Source: Chitinophagaceae bacterium (lineage in GTDB: Bacteria; Bacteroidota; Bacteroidia; Chitinophagales; Chitinophagaceae). Taken from it: a stretch of DNA of 39,455 nt. The position numbers and the translations under genes were made by a program. The notes under the pieces were generated by a model. It was not told where the DNA came from. It saw nothing but the letters and a program-made list of their open reading frames with translations, and did no database searches. The stretch is from the NCBI GenBank assembly GCA_019638615.1, contig JAHBTL010000051.1:1-39455 (forward strand), given 5' to 3'. Below are positions 23,724 to 33,595 of this stretch, in pieces; position 1 is the first letter of the stretch, and each line of letters opens with the position of its first letter.

Positions 23724-25937
23724 GTGGTAACCATAAACACTTACGACACAGCGAACCAGTATTTTAAACGGGCCTTGCAATTTGTGTGTCATACTAACCG
23801 GCATATATTTTTAACCGGCAAAGCCGGAACCGGTAAAACTACCTTTTTACGTTACATAAGAGAGAATTGCTCCAAAAAAATGGCGGTGCTGGCGCCTACG
23901 GGCGTGGCAGCCATCAATGCCGGGGGGACGACCATCCACTCGTTTTTTCAATTGCCATTCGGGCCTTTTTTGCCCACCCGGCAAACGCTGTCAAACGATT
24001 CGGTAAACAATGAGCATACACTGTTCAAAAACCTGCGTTTTAATGCCGAAAAAAGGCTGTTACTCCAGGAACTGGAACTGCTGGTGATTGACGAAGTAAG
24101 CATGCTCCGTTCCGACACGCTTGATGCCATTGATACCATTCTCCGGCATTTCCGCAGGCAAATGCTGGTACCTTTCGGGGGAGTACAAATGCTTTACATC
24201 GGCGACCTCTTTCAGCTACCGCCCGTAATAGGAAACGAAGAATGGGAAATTTTACAAAATGCATATACCAGCCCCTTCTTCTTCGATTCGCTTGCAGCCA
24301 GGCAATCACCTCCTTTATATCTTGAGCTGAAAAAGATATATCGCCAGAATGAAGAGGAATTCATCCATATTCTCAATAACATCAGGAATAATATAGCCAC
24401 CGCTGCAGATCTTAAAAAGCTGCACGAATATTATAAACCCGGTTATGAGCCTGTAAAAGATGATAACTATATCGTATTAACTACTCACAATTCCCGTGCT
24501 GATCAAATTAATCATCAGCAACTGAGCAGGCTTCCGGGCAAAGCCAGCCTGTTTAAAGGAGAAATTACCGGCGACTTTAATGAAAAATCCATTCCCGCCG
24601 ATATGAACCTCCAGCTTAAGCCCGGCACCCAGATCATGTTTGTTAAGAATGATAAAGGAGAAGTGAGAAGATATTATAACGGGAAAATAGGAACCGTTAG
24701 CAAAATTGAAAAAGATAAAATATTTATTTCTTTTGCCGGGAAGGAAGAACTATTGCTGGAAAAAGAAACATGGAAAAACATCCGGTACAGGTATAACAGC
24801 GAAAAAGACAGCATTGAAGAAGAAGAACTGGGATCGTTCACACAATATCCCATACGACTTGCCTGGGCCGTTACCATACATAAAAGCCAGGGACTTACTT
24901 TTGAAAAGGCGATCATTGATGCAGGCGCCTCGTTTGCCGCGGGACAGGTATACGTGGCGCTGAGCAGGCTCACTTCATTAAATGGATTGATTTTATATTC
25001 ACGCATTCACACCGAAAGCATTCATACCCACCCGCGGGTGATTGCATTCACCGAAACAGAAGCAGAAGAAGCTGAATTGGATATGCAACTCGAAAAGGAA
25101 CAGAAACTTTTCGTTGCGGGATCCCTGTTAAGCGCTTTTAACTGCCTGAAATTAGCAGAGCGCGCTGAACAGCATTTTGAAGCCTACGAGCATCGCCAGT
25201 TGCCCGATAAAAATGATTGTATAGCCTGGGCAGAGAAATTATTGTTAGAAGCGAGATCGCTGCAGGAAGTAAGTGAAAGGTTTAACAAACAGCTTACCGT
25301 TTTATTAGCCGAAGCCGAAAGCACTGGGTATGAAAAACTACACCAACGCATACAGGCCGCTTCCGCCTATTTTTTAAAATCAATAACAGGCATGCTGGAT
25401 ATGATCAAAGAGCACATGCATTCCGTCAAATCCAGGCCAAAGGTAAAAAAGTACATGAAGGAGCTTGACCAGATGGATACAGATTTTATGCGTAAGAAAC
25501 TCCAGGTTGAGCAGTCATTAAAAATATCCGAAGGACTCGTAAATAGCATCGGGCTTTCGGAGCTGTTGTTATTGCAGCAGCAACAAAACCAGGTAGCCGT
25601 GATAAAAGAAGAGCCGTTGATTGCCAAACCTAAAAAAGGCGACTCACACCGGTTAAGTCTTTCCATGTACCGGGAAGGCAAAACCATCCCGGAAATAGCA
25701 ACCGACCGTGGCTTATCCGTTTCTACTATTGAAGGGCATCTTGCCCATTTTATTCCCACCGGGGAAATAACGCTCGCGGAATTGCTTCCGGAAGAAAAAA
25801 TTGATACAATAAGAAAGGTGATTGAAGAAACGGGCGAGACCACCTCATCCGCTCTTAAAGAAAAGCTGGGAGAACAATACTCGTATGGAGAAATACGAAT
25901 GGTGCTGGCTGATAAAAAAAAGAACATTCCACAATAA
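23724..25937 (+). CDS. Pif1/RecD-like SF1B DNA helicase with C-terminal helix-turn-helix
   Basis: 737 residues, GTG start. Walker A is TGKAGTGKTTF (about 31-41), motif Ia is VLAPTGVAAINAGGTTIHSF, Walker B is LLVIDEVSMLRSDTLDAI, motif III is LYIGDLFQLPPV, and the C-terminal motifs are RLAWAVTIHKSQGLTFEKA and GQVYVALSRL. These are typical of Pif1-type helicases (5'-3' unwinding, often of G-quadruplexes or forks). A long helical linker (about 440-630) leads to a C-terminal domain (SMYREGKTIPEIATDRGLSV then TIEGHLAHFIPTGEI) that looks like the HTH of the RecQ C-terminal kind. Convergent with the DEAD-box gene. Confidence 0.85.
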   Translation: MVTINTYDTANQYFKRALQFVCHTNRHIFLTGKAGTGKTTFLRYIRENCSKKMAVLAPTGVAAINAGGTTIHSFFQLPFGPFLPTRQTLSNDSVNNEHTLFKNLRFNAEKRLLLQELELLVIDEVSMLRSDTLDAIDTILRHFRRQMLVPFGGVQMLYIGDLFQLPPVIGNEEWEILQNAYTSPFFFDSLAARQSPPLYLELKKIYRQNEEEFIHILNNIRNNIATAADLKKLHEYYKPGYEPVKDDNYIVLTTHNSRADQINHQQLSRLPGKASLFKGEITGDFNEKSIPADMNLQLKPGTQIMFVKNDKGEVRRYYNGKIGTVSKIEKDKIFISFAGKEELLLEKETWKNIRYRYNSEKDSIEEEELGSFTQYPIRLAWAVTIHKSQGLTFEKAIIDAGASFAAGQVYVALSRLTSLNGLILYSRIHTESIHTHPRVIAFTETEAEEAELDMQLEKEQKLFVAGSLLSAFNCLKLAERAEQHFEAYEHRQLPDKNDCIAWAEKLLLEARSLQEVSERFNKQLTVLLAEAESTGYEKLHQRIQAASAYFLKSITGMLDMIKEHMHSVKSRPKVKKYMKELDQMDTDFMRKKLQVEQSLKISEGLVNSIGLSELLLLQQQQNQVAVIKEEPLIAKPKKGDSHRLSLSMYREGKTIPEIATDRGLSVSTIEGHLAHFIPTGEITLAELLPEEKIDTIRKVIEETGETTSSALKEKLGEQYSYGEIRMVLADKKKNIPQ

Positions 25938-25996
25938 TAGTGTTGAATAACGCGCAATGACTCGTCATTCAAAATTATTTAAACAGGCGCGGGACT

Positions 25997-26061
25997 GACT
26001 AAAAGATCAGCCATTGGGCGAAGTGAAAGAAACCAAATGGAATTATAACGACCTTTTAGTC
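25997..26061. other. Nested inverted repeat between convergent helicase genes
   Basis: GACTAAAAG (25997-26005) pairs exactly with CTTTTAGTC (26053-26061). Inside, CCATTGG (26011-26017) pairs with CCAAATGG (26033-26040) with one bulged A. The hairpin fills the gap between the two stops and could terminate or stabilise transcripts from both sides; there is no U-tract, so an ordinary intrinsic terminator is not shown. Confidence 0.4.
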
Positions 26062-26063
26062 AT

Positions 26064-27287
26064 CTATCTCCTCCCGGGAGGACGCTTATAAAATTTTTTA
26101 CCGGACTTCGGTTTCGATCTGCTGCCCGATCTCCCGCGGGGAGAATACGGCGGTACAGGACCCAGCGATTGAGGGATGACTGCTTTTTCTACTTCCTTGC
26201 CAATCAGCCTTTCAATAGCCGCAAAGCTATTCTGCTCTTTTTCTCCTACAAACGTAAAAGCCATTCCGTCTGCCTCAGCCCTGGCAGTCCGCCCGATGCG
26301 GTGTACATAATCTTCTCCATCCCTGGGCACATCGTAATTGATCACCAGGTCGATCGTATCAATATCAATGCCCCTGCTCAATATATCGGTGGCGATCATG
26401 ATGGGTATACGCCCGCTGGTAAATCCGCTGATTACATTTTCCCGTTGTGTTTGCTGCAGATCGCTGTGCATTTCTTCTACCTTAAATCCATCGTTCCGCA
26501 ATACACGGGTAAGCGTTTTAACATGCTGCTTTCTGCTGCAAAATACCAGTGCACTTTTAAAAGTTGTTTTTGAAAGCAGGTATTTTACCAATGGCAGCTT
26601 CTGATCTTCAAATACAACAAAAGCCTTTTGTACAATTTTTTCGGGGGGACGGGATATGGCAATATTGATCTCTTCAGGGTTCTTCAGTATGCTTTTTGCC
26701 AGGTTCCTGATTTTAGGAGGCATGGTTGCCGAAAACAGGAGGGTTTGCCTTTGCACCGGCAAAGCTGCTATTATGCGATTGATATCGTCCTGGAAGCCCA
26801 TATCCAGCATCCGGTCAGCCTCATCCAGCACCAAAAATTCCAATCCTTTTACGGCTACATACCCCATATTCAAATGAGCAATAAACCTGCCGGGGGTACA
26901 AACAATAATATCCGCCCCCATCTGCAGGGCTTTTTTTTCACCCACAAAATTCTGTGCATCGCTGCCACCGTATACGGCAAGTGAGCTAAGGTTGGTAAAA
27001 TAGGAAAGCCCCTCCAGATGCTGGGCAATTTGTATAGCCAGTTCGCGTGTAGGAACAATTATCAGAGCGCGTATATTACCGGATCCTTCGCTGCTGAGCA
27101 GGCGGTGGATAATGGGTAAAAGAAAGGCTGCCGTTTTGCCTGTGCCCGTTTGAGCGGAAGCAATGATGTCTTTTCCGTTTAAAATAGGAGGAATAACCTG
27201 TTCTTGCACAGGAGTGGCAATTTCATAATTAGAGGCTTCAATTCCTTCCAGTAAAGCAGGATGAAAATTAAATTCGGTAAAGTTCAA
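26064..27287 (-). CDS. DEAD-box RNA helicase, RhlE-like
   Basis: 407 residues. The Q motif region is FNFHPALLEGIEASNYEIATP, motif I is ASAQTGTGKTAAF, Ia is PTRELAIQ, motif II is LDEADRMLDMGF, motif III is SAT, and motif VI is HRIGRTARAEADG. The C-terminal tail (SPRGRSGSRSKPKSGKKFYKRPPGRR, in part) is short and basic, as in RhlE-type helicases that work on rRNA and mRNA structure. ATG start. Its role in RNA turnover or ribosome assembly, possibly at low temperature, follows from the family and is not visible here. Confidence 0.92.
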   Translation of the reverse strand: MNFTEFNFHPALLEGIEASNYEIATPVQEQVIPPILNGKDIIASAQTGTGKTAAFLLPIIHRLLSSEGSGNIRALIIVPTRELAIQIAQHLEGLSYFTNLSSLAVYGGSDAQNFVGEKKALQMGADIIVCTPGRFIAHLNMGYVAVKGLEFLVLDEADRMLDMGFQDDINRIIAALPVQRQTLLFSATMPPKIRNLAKSILKNPEEINIAISRPPEKIVQKAFVVFEDQKLPLVKYLLSKTTFKSALVFCSRKQHVKTLTRVLRNDGFKVEEMHSDLQQTQRENVISGFTSGRIPIMIATDILSRGIDIDTIDLVINYDVPRDGEDYVHRIGRTARAEADGMAFTFVGEKEQNSFAAIERLIGKEVEKAVIPQSLGPVPPYSPRGRSGSRSKPKSGKKFYKRPPGRR

Positions 27288-27463
27288 GGGTATATGTATT
27301 TAATGGATGTTTTTTTCTCATGTAAATGTACAAGGTAAAGATAACAGAAAAATAGTATGAAATATTTCCGGGAGCTTACTTAAATCTTTAAATACCTGTA
27401 ACGGGGATATGCCCCTTGTTCGTTGCGTGACTATTTCGCAAAAGTTGTGTACATTTAATTTAT

Positions 27464-28378
27464 ATGAAGCATTTCAACCGAAGACAGTTTTTACAGGCGG
27501 GGCTTTCTTTTTTACCCATCGCCGCCACAGCCAATTATTTTCCCGAAAAAATCAAACCCCGGCTTTCTTTCTCTACGCTGGGCTGCCCCGATTGGAGCTT
27601 CGGGGAAATACTTGATTTTGCCGTTGCACACGATTACCAGGGTATTGAATTACGGGGGATCAAGCGACAAATGGATCTTACCCAATGCCCTGAATTCAAT
27701 AGTTTGAACGCTATAAAAGATTCGCGCCGGCAGGTAGCAGACAAAAAGCTCAAAATTGTGGACCTCGGTTCTTCTGCAGCGCTGCATCATATCAATAAAG
27801 CGGATCGGCAAAAAAACATTGACGAAGCAAAACGGTTTATTGATCTCGCTGAAGCGCTGGATTGTCCCTATGTGCGTGTATTTCCAAACAATTTACCTAA
27901 GGACGATACACGTGCAGCCGTTATGGAGCTGATCATCCAGGGATTACAGGTGTTAGGAGACCATGCCAGGGGAAGTAAAGTTACTGTTTTACTGGAATCG
28001 CACGGCGATGTGGTAAGGATAGCCGATCTTGAAAAAATAATGACGGCTGTTGCCCATAAGCAGGTAGGACTGATTTGGGATATAACCAACATGTGGGCCG
28101 TTACCCGGGAAGAGCCCGGGGATGTTTACCTGCGGTTGAATAATTATATTCGTCACGTGCATATAAAAGATGCCAAAATAGCTGCCGACGGGAAGCTCAG
28201 CTATGTATTATTAGGAAAGGGCGACACCCCAATTATGCAGGCAATTAAACTTTTACACAAAAATAATTATAAGGGTTACTACAGCTTTGAATGGGAAAAA
28301 CTGTGGCACCCCGAAATTGATGTGCCTGAAATAGCTTTAGCAGATTTTCCCCGGGCTATCAAAGAGGCTTTCCTGTAA
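27464..28378 (+). CDS. Exported sugar phosphate isomerase/epimerase-like TIM-barrel protein
   Basis: 304 residues. The N-terminus NRRQFLQAGLSFLPIAATA has a twin-arginine motif before a short hydrophobic segment, so Tat export is likely. The rest is an AP endonuclease 2/xylose isomerase-like barrel: FSTLGCPDWSFGEIL, DYQGIELRG, then VTVLLESHGDV, VGLIWDITNMW, VHIKDAK and YYSFEWEKLWHPE. The Glu, Asp, His and Glu on these strands match the metal site of this superfamily. It is 63 bases from the Gfo/Idh/MocA gene and probably forms an operon with it, fitting a pathway for keto-sugars or cyclitols. The substrate is unknown. Confidence 0.85.
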   Translation: MKHFNRRQFLQAGLSFLPIAATANYFPEKIKPRLSFSTLGCPDWSFGEILDFAVAHDYQGIELRGIKRQMDLTQCPEFNSLNAIKDSRRQVADKKLKIVDLGSSAALHHINKADRQKNIDEAKRFIDLAEALDCPYVRVFPNNLPKDDTRAAVMELIIQGLQVLGDHARGSKVTVLLESHGDVVRIADLEKIMTAVAHKQVGLIWDITNMWAVTREEPGDVYLRLNNYIRHVHIKDAKIAADGKLSYVLLGKGDTPIMQAIKLLHKNNYKGYYSFEWEKLWHPEIDVPEIALADFPRAIKEAFL

Positions 28379-28441
28379 AATGCCCATTGAAAAATAGCTG
28401 CAGTTGCCCGGTTTTCTTTCACTTTTAAATTTCTTCGCCAC

Positions 28442-29566
28442 ATGAGCTGCATCCGATTGATATTCCTGTCGCTTTTTCTATTGTTTTCTACCATTGCTAC
28501 CACGCAGGCTCAGCCTGTTCGGTTAGCCGTTGCCGGTATATCGCATGGACATGCCGGCTGGATACTTGGAAGAAAGCCTCAAAATGATATCACGCTGGTA
28601 GGTGTGTGGGAAACAGATAAAGCGCTCGTTCAAAGCGCTATTCAAAAAAACGGGCTGAGTGAAAAGCTGATGTACGACAACCTGGCAAAAATGCTTGACG
28701 ATGTTAAGCCCGAAGCGGTAGTGGCATTCGGCTCCATTTACGACCATCTTGCAGTAGTAGAGGCTTGTGCTCCCAGAGGCATTCATGTAATGGTTGAAAA
28801 GCCCCTTGCCGTAAGTGTTGAACATGCACAAAAAATGGAATCTCTTGCAAAAAAGCACAATATTCACCTGCTCACCAATTATGAAACTTCCTGGTATCCC
28901 GCTACCGAAAAAGCAGGCCAACTGGTGAACGACAGCAACGCTATAGGTGGTTTAATAAAAGCTGTTTTTCATCATGGGCATGAAGGACCTAAGGAAATAG
29001 GTGTAGGCAAAGAGTTCCTGGATTGGTTAACCGATCCCGTTTTAAATGGCGGCGGCGCTGTAATAGATTTCGGCTGTTACGGGGCCAACCTGATGACATG
29101 GCTGATGAAGGGAGAGCAACCCCTGTCTGTAACCGCTACTACCCGGCAATTTAAGCCGGATGTATATCCTAAAGTGGACGATGACGCTATTATTATCGTT
29201 CAATATCCAAACGCCGAGGCCATCATACAGGCATCCTGGAATTGGCCTTACAGCAGAAAGGACATGGAATTATACGGTAAAAACGGGTATGTAATCACCA
29301 TAGACAACAGCAGGATGCGCATTAAGGGGGAAAGAAACCAACGTGAATACGGTGCGCAATACACATCGAAGGATGTTCAGGTGTACGAAAATCCTTTTAC
29401 TTACCTGGCGGATGTAGTACGTAAAAAAATAACTTTGCGCGACTATGACTTATACGCTCTCGGCAACAATATAACAGTTGTAAAAATCCTGGAAGCCGCA
29501 AAGGAATCGGCGAAAACAGGCAAAACCGTGTTCTTTAAATCAAAGAAAAAAATACCAAATACTTAA
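28442..29566 (+). CDS. Exported Gfo/Idh/MocA family oxidoreductase
   Basis: 374 residues with a Sec-like signal peptide (1-22, TTQAQ). RLAVAGISHGHAGWIL carries the start of the NAD(P) fold, although its glycine pattern is looser than the classical GxGxxG. VEKPLAVSVEHAQKM is the family's EKP motif, with the catalytic Lys. NGGGAVIDFGCYGANLMTWL contains the conserved GG..D.G..... motif, although Cys replaces the usual catalytic-site His (DxGxH). The protein is probably periplasmic, as in glycoside-oxidising members. It is transcribed after the isomerase-like gene. Confidence 0.85.
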   Translation: MSCIRLIFLSLFLLFSTIATTQAQPVRLAVAGISHGHAGWILGRKPQNDITLVGVWETDKALVQSAIQKNGLSEKLMYDNLAKMLDDVKPEAVVAFGSIYDHLAVVEACAPRGIHVMVEKPLAVSVEHAQKMESLAKKHNIHLLTNYETSWYPATEKAGQLVNDSNAIGGLIKAVFHHGHEGPKEIGVGKEFLDWLTDPVLNGGGAVIDFGCYGANLMTWLMKGEQPLSVTATTRQFKPDVYPKVDDDAIIIVQYPNAEAIIQASWNWPYSRKDMELYGKNGYVITIDNSRMRIKGERNQREYGAQYTSKDVQVYENPFTYLADVVRKKITLRDYDLYALGNNITVVKILEAAKESAKTGKTVFFKSKKKIPNT

Positions 29567-29691
29567 AGCACCTGCCAAATACTCAATAAGCATACTAAAT
29601 ACTAAAACGCATTCTGCATTCTCCGTCAATAAGTTAGTTTTCGGAGATCACTTTTCCGGATCCTATATTCAAAAAATCAAACCATATTCGA

Positions 29692-32600
29692 TTGTTCAGG
29701 GCTATCTACATAAAAAGATTTTCTGTCGTCGCCGGCTTTGTCATTTTTTTCGTTACTGCTAAAGCTCAATTACCTGATTACCATCTTCAGCTATTTGATT
29801 ATCCTACCGGTATCCTGCCAAGTGAAATCATTGCCATAGATAAGGATCAGCAAAAGCTCTTGTGGATCTTATACCGGATGCAGATACAGCGGTTTGATGG
29901 CAAAGAAATTGTAAATTTCAAGCCTGCCGGCGAGCTTATCAGCATGTTGTGCGATAAAAAAGGTAGAATATGGGTATGTTCCAGGCAGGAAGTTTTTTTA
30001 TTTTCTCCCATCACCGGAACTTTTTTGCCTGTTTTTTTAGATGGGATTGAAGAAAAAAGGACAGTCGGCGCGATACATGAATTACCCGATGGAAATGTAT
30101 GGGTGATAACCAATGAAGGGATCCTTCAATACAACCCGGATCAAATGCTGTTCAGCCCCGTAGAAAAACTAATTCACACGCACCTGGAGCTTAATACAGA
30201 CAACCTGGCCGTTTTCTATGATCATGTATTCTTTGCCAGCCATACTTTTCTTTATCGCTGGAATACCTCGACCCGGCGGCTGGACAGCCTTCCTGCAAAA
30301 AATATAAACGGCATATACCCGGTAAGCAAAGACAGCCTGTTAATTGCCTCGTGGGATAATATGGTAAGATGGTATGATTTCTCCTCAAAAAAAATTGCCC
30401 CGGTTTCGGGTCCTTCTATTGACGAAGTTGGGCCCTTTAGTATTAAAAGTGTTGCTCCTGTCAGCCCTTCAAAATTTCTTATTGCTGCATCCCAGGGTAT
30501 TCTTGAATACAGGACGGATGAAAAAAGATTTATAAAGCTGAAATTTTTCCTGAACGGCAGGCAATTCGCTACCAATGAATATGCAAGCTATATTTTTTAT
30601 GACAGCGCAGAGGGCTATGCCTGGGTAGCCACAACCGAAGGCATTGCTAGGTTTGCTGTGAACAAGCAACTGATGGGGCTGATTAAAATCAGGCAGCAGT
30701 ATGAACAAATATCTGCCAACGTAGACAATGTACGGCAGATAGTAGAAGACAAAAAAGGAAACCTTTGGGTAGCAACGGGATACGGCTTTGCAAGCTGGCA
30801 GAAAAACAAAAACAAATGGCAATTGTTTCCCCCGGCCAAAGAAGGGCGGAACGTACTGACACATGAATCAATCAGGGGATTTGCTTACGATGGTAAGTAT
30901 TTACTGCTGGGCCCCACTTACAGCGGTTTATGGCTTTTCGACGTGGAAAATTATCATTACAAGCGGCCCGTATACGACGATTCCATAACAAAAAAATATT
31001 TAGAAGAAGATTTTATCAATCATATTGTAACACTGCACAACGGCGATCATATCATATCAGCAAGAGACGCGATGTACGTATTAAATGGTAAAACCTACCA
31101 TGTTCGTAAACTCGACAGTCTGCCTTCAGACAGAGGCAGCACAAACTTTGCGCTCCAGGACAGAAAGGGACTTATATGGGTGGGAAGCGCCCAGGGATTA
31201 TACTGCATGGATCCTGACTATCATTTCCTGGGTAAATTATCCAGGAACGCCAAAGATAATTTCATCACTACAGGGTTCATTTTAAAAGACAACTCCTTTT
31301 TATTTTCGTATACAAACGGATTGTACACTGCTCATTTTACTGATGGCGATATACATGTGGAAAAAAAGACGCCTTTATTCGACAATACCAGGCTTTCCAC
31401 TTTGTATGAGGACATGAACGGTGTAATATGGGCAGGCTCCGATAACGGAATATACCGGTACGTGCCCAATAACTCAAAGCTGAACCTCTTTGACCGGTCT
31501 GACAATATACAGGGATACGGATTTAACAGCAACGGCTGGTTCAGAGACAAAGATGGAATATTATATTTCTGCGGCATCAACGGCATCAACTACTGGCAGC
31601 CCGAGACATTTTCTACCCCCGCCCAATCATTTGAAGCTTATATCAGCAAAGCCCGTGTAGCTAACCGCGACTACTCGATGCATACGTTCAATGCGCTGGA
31701 GCCTGTTAAATATTCTGAAAGGTCGGTTGGGGTAGTATTCAGCGCAGCTTATTACAACAACCCTGAAAAAATGAGGTACCGTTATAAATTGCAGGGGTTG
31801 GATAATGAATGGAAAGAGATCGGGAACAGCAATATTGTTCAGTTTACATCCCTTGCACCGGGTAAATACACTTTACTTATGGAAGCGAGCTTAAACCAGG
31901 TTGACTGGAAAAAAGCTAAAAATACTTTCAGCTTCCGGATATTGAACCCGTTTTGGATGACATGGTGGTTTCTTACATCATGCTTTTTAATTGTTGCAGC
32001 GGGAGTATGGATGATAATAAAAAATCGCAACCGCAAAATTGCAGAACAAAAAGAAGAGCTGGAAACGGCCCAGGCGATCAACTATTTTTCATCCAGCATT
32101 TACGAAACCAACTCTGTTCAGGCTATACTGTGGGACGTGGTAAAAAATTGTATTGCCCGTTTACATTTTGAAGATTGCATCATATATGTTATTGACCGGG
32201 AAAAAAATGTGCTGGTTCCCAATGCAGCTTACCGTCATAATACACCGGTTACAATTGAACCGGATTCACCGGGAGAGATTGCCATTGGAAAAGGTATTAC
32301 CGGGTATGTGGCGCAAACGGGAAAGGCCGAGATCGTTTACGATACATCGAAAGATCCACGCTATATTATTGAATGGGAACGAAAAAATTCTGAAATCACA
32401 ATACCTATTATTACCGAAGGAAAAGTATGGGGTGTTATAGATTGCGAACATTCAAAAAAAGGCTTTTTTAAACAAAAGCACCTGTCTATACTTACTACTA
32501 TTGCATCATTATGCGCCAATAAAATAATAAAAGCAAGGGCAGAAGCCGAAAAAGCAAGAACTGAATCCATACTGGTAGACACACGGCAAAAGATGACGGA

Positions 32601-33240
32601 AGCGGAAATGCTTGCGCTCAGGGCGCAAATGAACCCTCATTTCATTTTCAACTCTCTTAATTCTATCAACCGGTACATAGTAAAAAGCGACCAGGCTACA
32701 GCCTCTCTTTACCTTACAAGATTTGCCAAGCTCATCCGCCTTATACTCGACAACTCCAACAGCAAGTCCATAACACTCGCAAACGAGCTGCAGGCACTAA
32801 GCTTATACATGGAAATGGAAAGTATACGATTTGAGAAAAAATTTACTTACAGCATTGAGTGCGATGCTACCATTAATCCTGAAACCATTTATGTTCCGCC
32901 TCTTATCATACAACCTTATGTAGAAAACGCGATATGGCATGGATTGCTTCATAAAGAAACCGCGGGACATTTATGGGTATGCATCAGCAAAAAGAGAAGT
33001 AATTTACTGCAATGTATCATAGAAGATGATGGCATTGGGCGCGAAAAAGCGAAAGCATTGAAAAGCAAATCAGCTTCCAACAAGAAATCGCTGGGCATGA
33101 AACTTACCGAAAACAGGCTGGGGTTATTGAGCACGCACCTCAGCTCCGAAGCAATGGTTGAAATAGAGGATTTGCAGGATGAAAACGGAAAGGCGAAAGG
33201 AACTAAAGTAATCCTGAATATTCCTGTTGAAGAAGAATAG
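29692..33240 (+). CDS. Orphan sensor histidine kinase: beta-propeller, Y_Y_Y, GAF and LytS-type kinase
   Basis: 1182 residues with a TTG start and signal peptide (1-25, VTAKAQ). The periplasmic part (27-660) is a two-component-regulator propeller with repeated W-units such as GRIWVCSRQE, GNLWVATGYG, GLIWVGSAQG and GVIWAGSDNG. A Y_Y_Y domain (MRYRYKLQGLDNEWKEIG) precedes a membrane helix at about 754-776. A cytoplasmic GAF domain follows (about 805-955, ending with IPIITEGKVWGVIDCEH). The LytS-type His_kinase domain has phospho-acceptor H983 in AQMNPHFIFNSLNSI, and the ATPase has QPYVENAIWHGL and GIGREKAKAL. No LytTR response regulator gene adjoins it. Such sensors usually read glycans or other external ligands. 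Confidence 0.92.
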   Translation: MFRAIYIKRFSVVAGFVIFFVTAKAQLPDYHLQLFDYPTGILPSEIIAIDKDQQKLLWILYRMQIQRFDGKEIVNFKPAGELISMLCDKKGRIWVCSRQEVFLFSPITGTFLPVFLDGIEEKRTVGAIHELPDGNVWVITNEGILQYNPDQMLFSPVEKLIHTHLELNTDNLAVFYDHVFFASHTFLYRWNTSTRRLDSLPAKNINGIYPVSKDSLLIASWDNMVRWYDFSSKKIAPVSGPSIDEVGPFSIKSVAPVSPSKFLIAASQGILEYRTDEKRFIKLKFFLNGRQFATNEYASYIFYDSAEGYAWVATTEGIARFAVNKQLMGLIKIRQQYEQISANVDNVRQIVEDKKGNLWVATGYGFASWQKNKNKWQLFPPAKEGRNVLTHESIRGFAYDGKYLLLGPTYSGLWLFDVENYHYKRPVYDDSITKKYLEEDFINHIVTLHNGDHIISARDAMYVLNGKTYHVRKLDSLPSDRGSTNFALQDRKGLIWVGSAQGLYCMDPDYHFLGKLSRNAKDNFITTGFILKDNSFLFSYTNGLYTAHFTDGDIHVEKKTPLFDNTRLSTLYEDMNGVIWAGSDNGIYRYVPNNSKLNLFDRSDNIQGYGFNSNGWFRDKDGILYFCGINGINYWQPETFSTPAQSFEAYISKARVANRDYSMHTFNALEPVKYSERSVGVVFSAAYYNNPEKMRYRYKLQGLDNEWKEIGNSNIVQFTSLAPGKYTLLMEASLNQVDWKKAKNTFSFRILNPFWMTWWFLTSCFLIVAAGVWMIIKNRNRKIAEQKEELETAQAINYFSSSIYETNSVQAILWDVVKNCIARLHFEDCIIYVIDREKNVLVPNAAYRHNTPVTIEPDSPGEIAIGKGITGYVAQTGKAEIVYDTSKDPRYIIEWERKNSEITIPIITEGKVWGVIDCEHSKKGFFKQKHLSILTTIASLCANKIIKARAEAEKARTESILVDTRQKMTEAEMLALRAQMNPHFIFNSLNSINRYIVKSDQATASLYLTRFAKLIRLILDNSNSKSITLANELQALSLYMEMESIRFEKKFTYSIECDATINPETIYVPPLIIQPYVENAIWHGLLHKETAGHLWVCISKKRSNLLQCIIEDDGIGREKAKALKSKSASNKKSLGMKLTENRLGLLSTHLSSEAMVEIEDLQDENGKAKGTKVILNIPVEEE

Positions 33241-33241
33241 C

Positions 33242-33595
33242 TTATTGCCCAAGCGCATCATACAATGTCTTTTCCGACCAGGCGGGAGACGGTTCCACCC
33301 ACGGAGCAGCATGATCTTCTATTTTGCCAATGATCTGCCAGGCCTGCTGAATGGTTTTTGCCTGGTCAAGCGGAGCCAGCTTGTCACTTAGCTCATGCGT
33401 ATCTGTTACTGCAATTATTTTACCACGTTTATCGTACAAGCGATGATCAAAAAATTTTCCGATCACATTTCCTTTTAACCCAAAAACACAATGTCCGAGT
33501 ATTACTCCAAAAACGTTATACGATATAGGATGCAAGATCGTGTTTTGGTAAATGAACCCTGCAGGATTACCGGCAATGTCTAGTAGTGGATGCAT
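33242..33595 (-). CDS. Small protein, possibly of the 4-fold beta flower family
   Basis: 117 residues without signal peptide. The N-terminus PLLDIAGNPAGFIYQNTILH and the repeated pattern VFGLKGNVIGKFFDHRLYDKRGKIIA suggest short beta-hairpin repeats of the DxxGNxIGxF kind, as in proteins named '4-fold beta flower'. The name is from memory and uncertain. The C-terminus is helical (QAKTIQQAWQIIGKIEDH). It is convergent with the kinase gene, with one base between the stops. Confidence 0.65.
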   Translation of the reverse strand: MHPLLDIAGNPAGFIYQNTILHPISYNVFGVILGHCVFGLKGNVIGKFFDHRLYDKRGKIIAVTDTHELSDKLAPLDQAKTIQQAWQIIGKIEDHAAPWVEPSPAWSEKTLYDALGQ

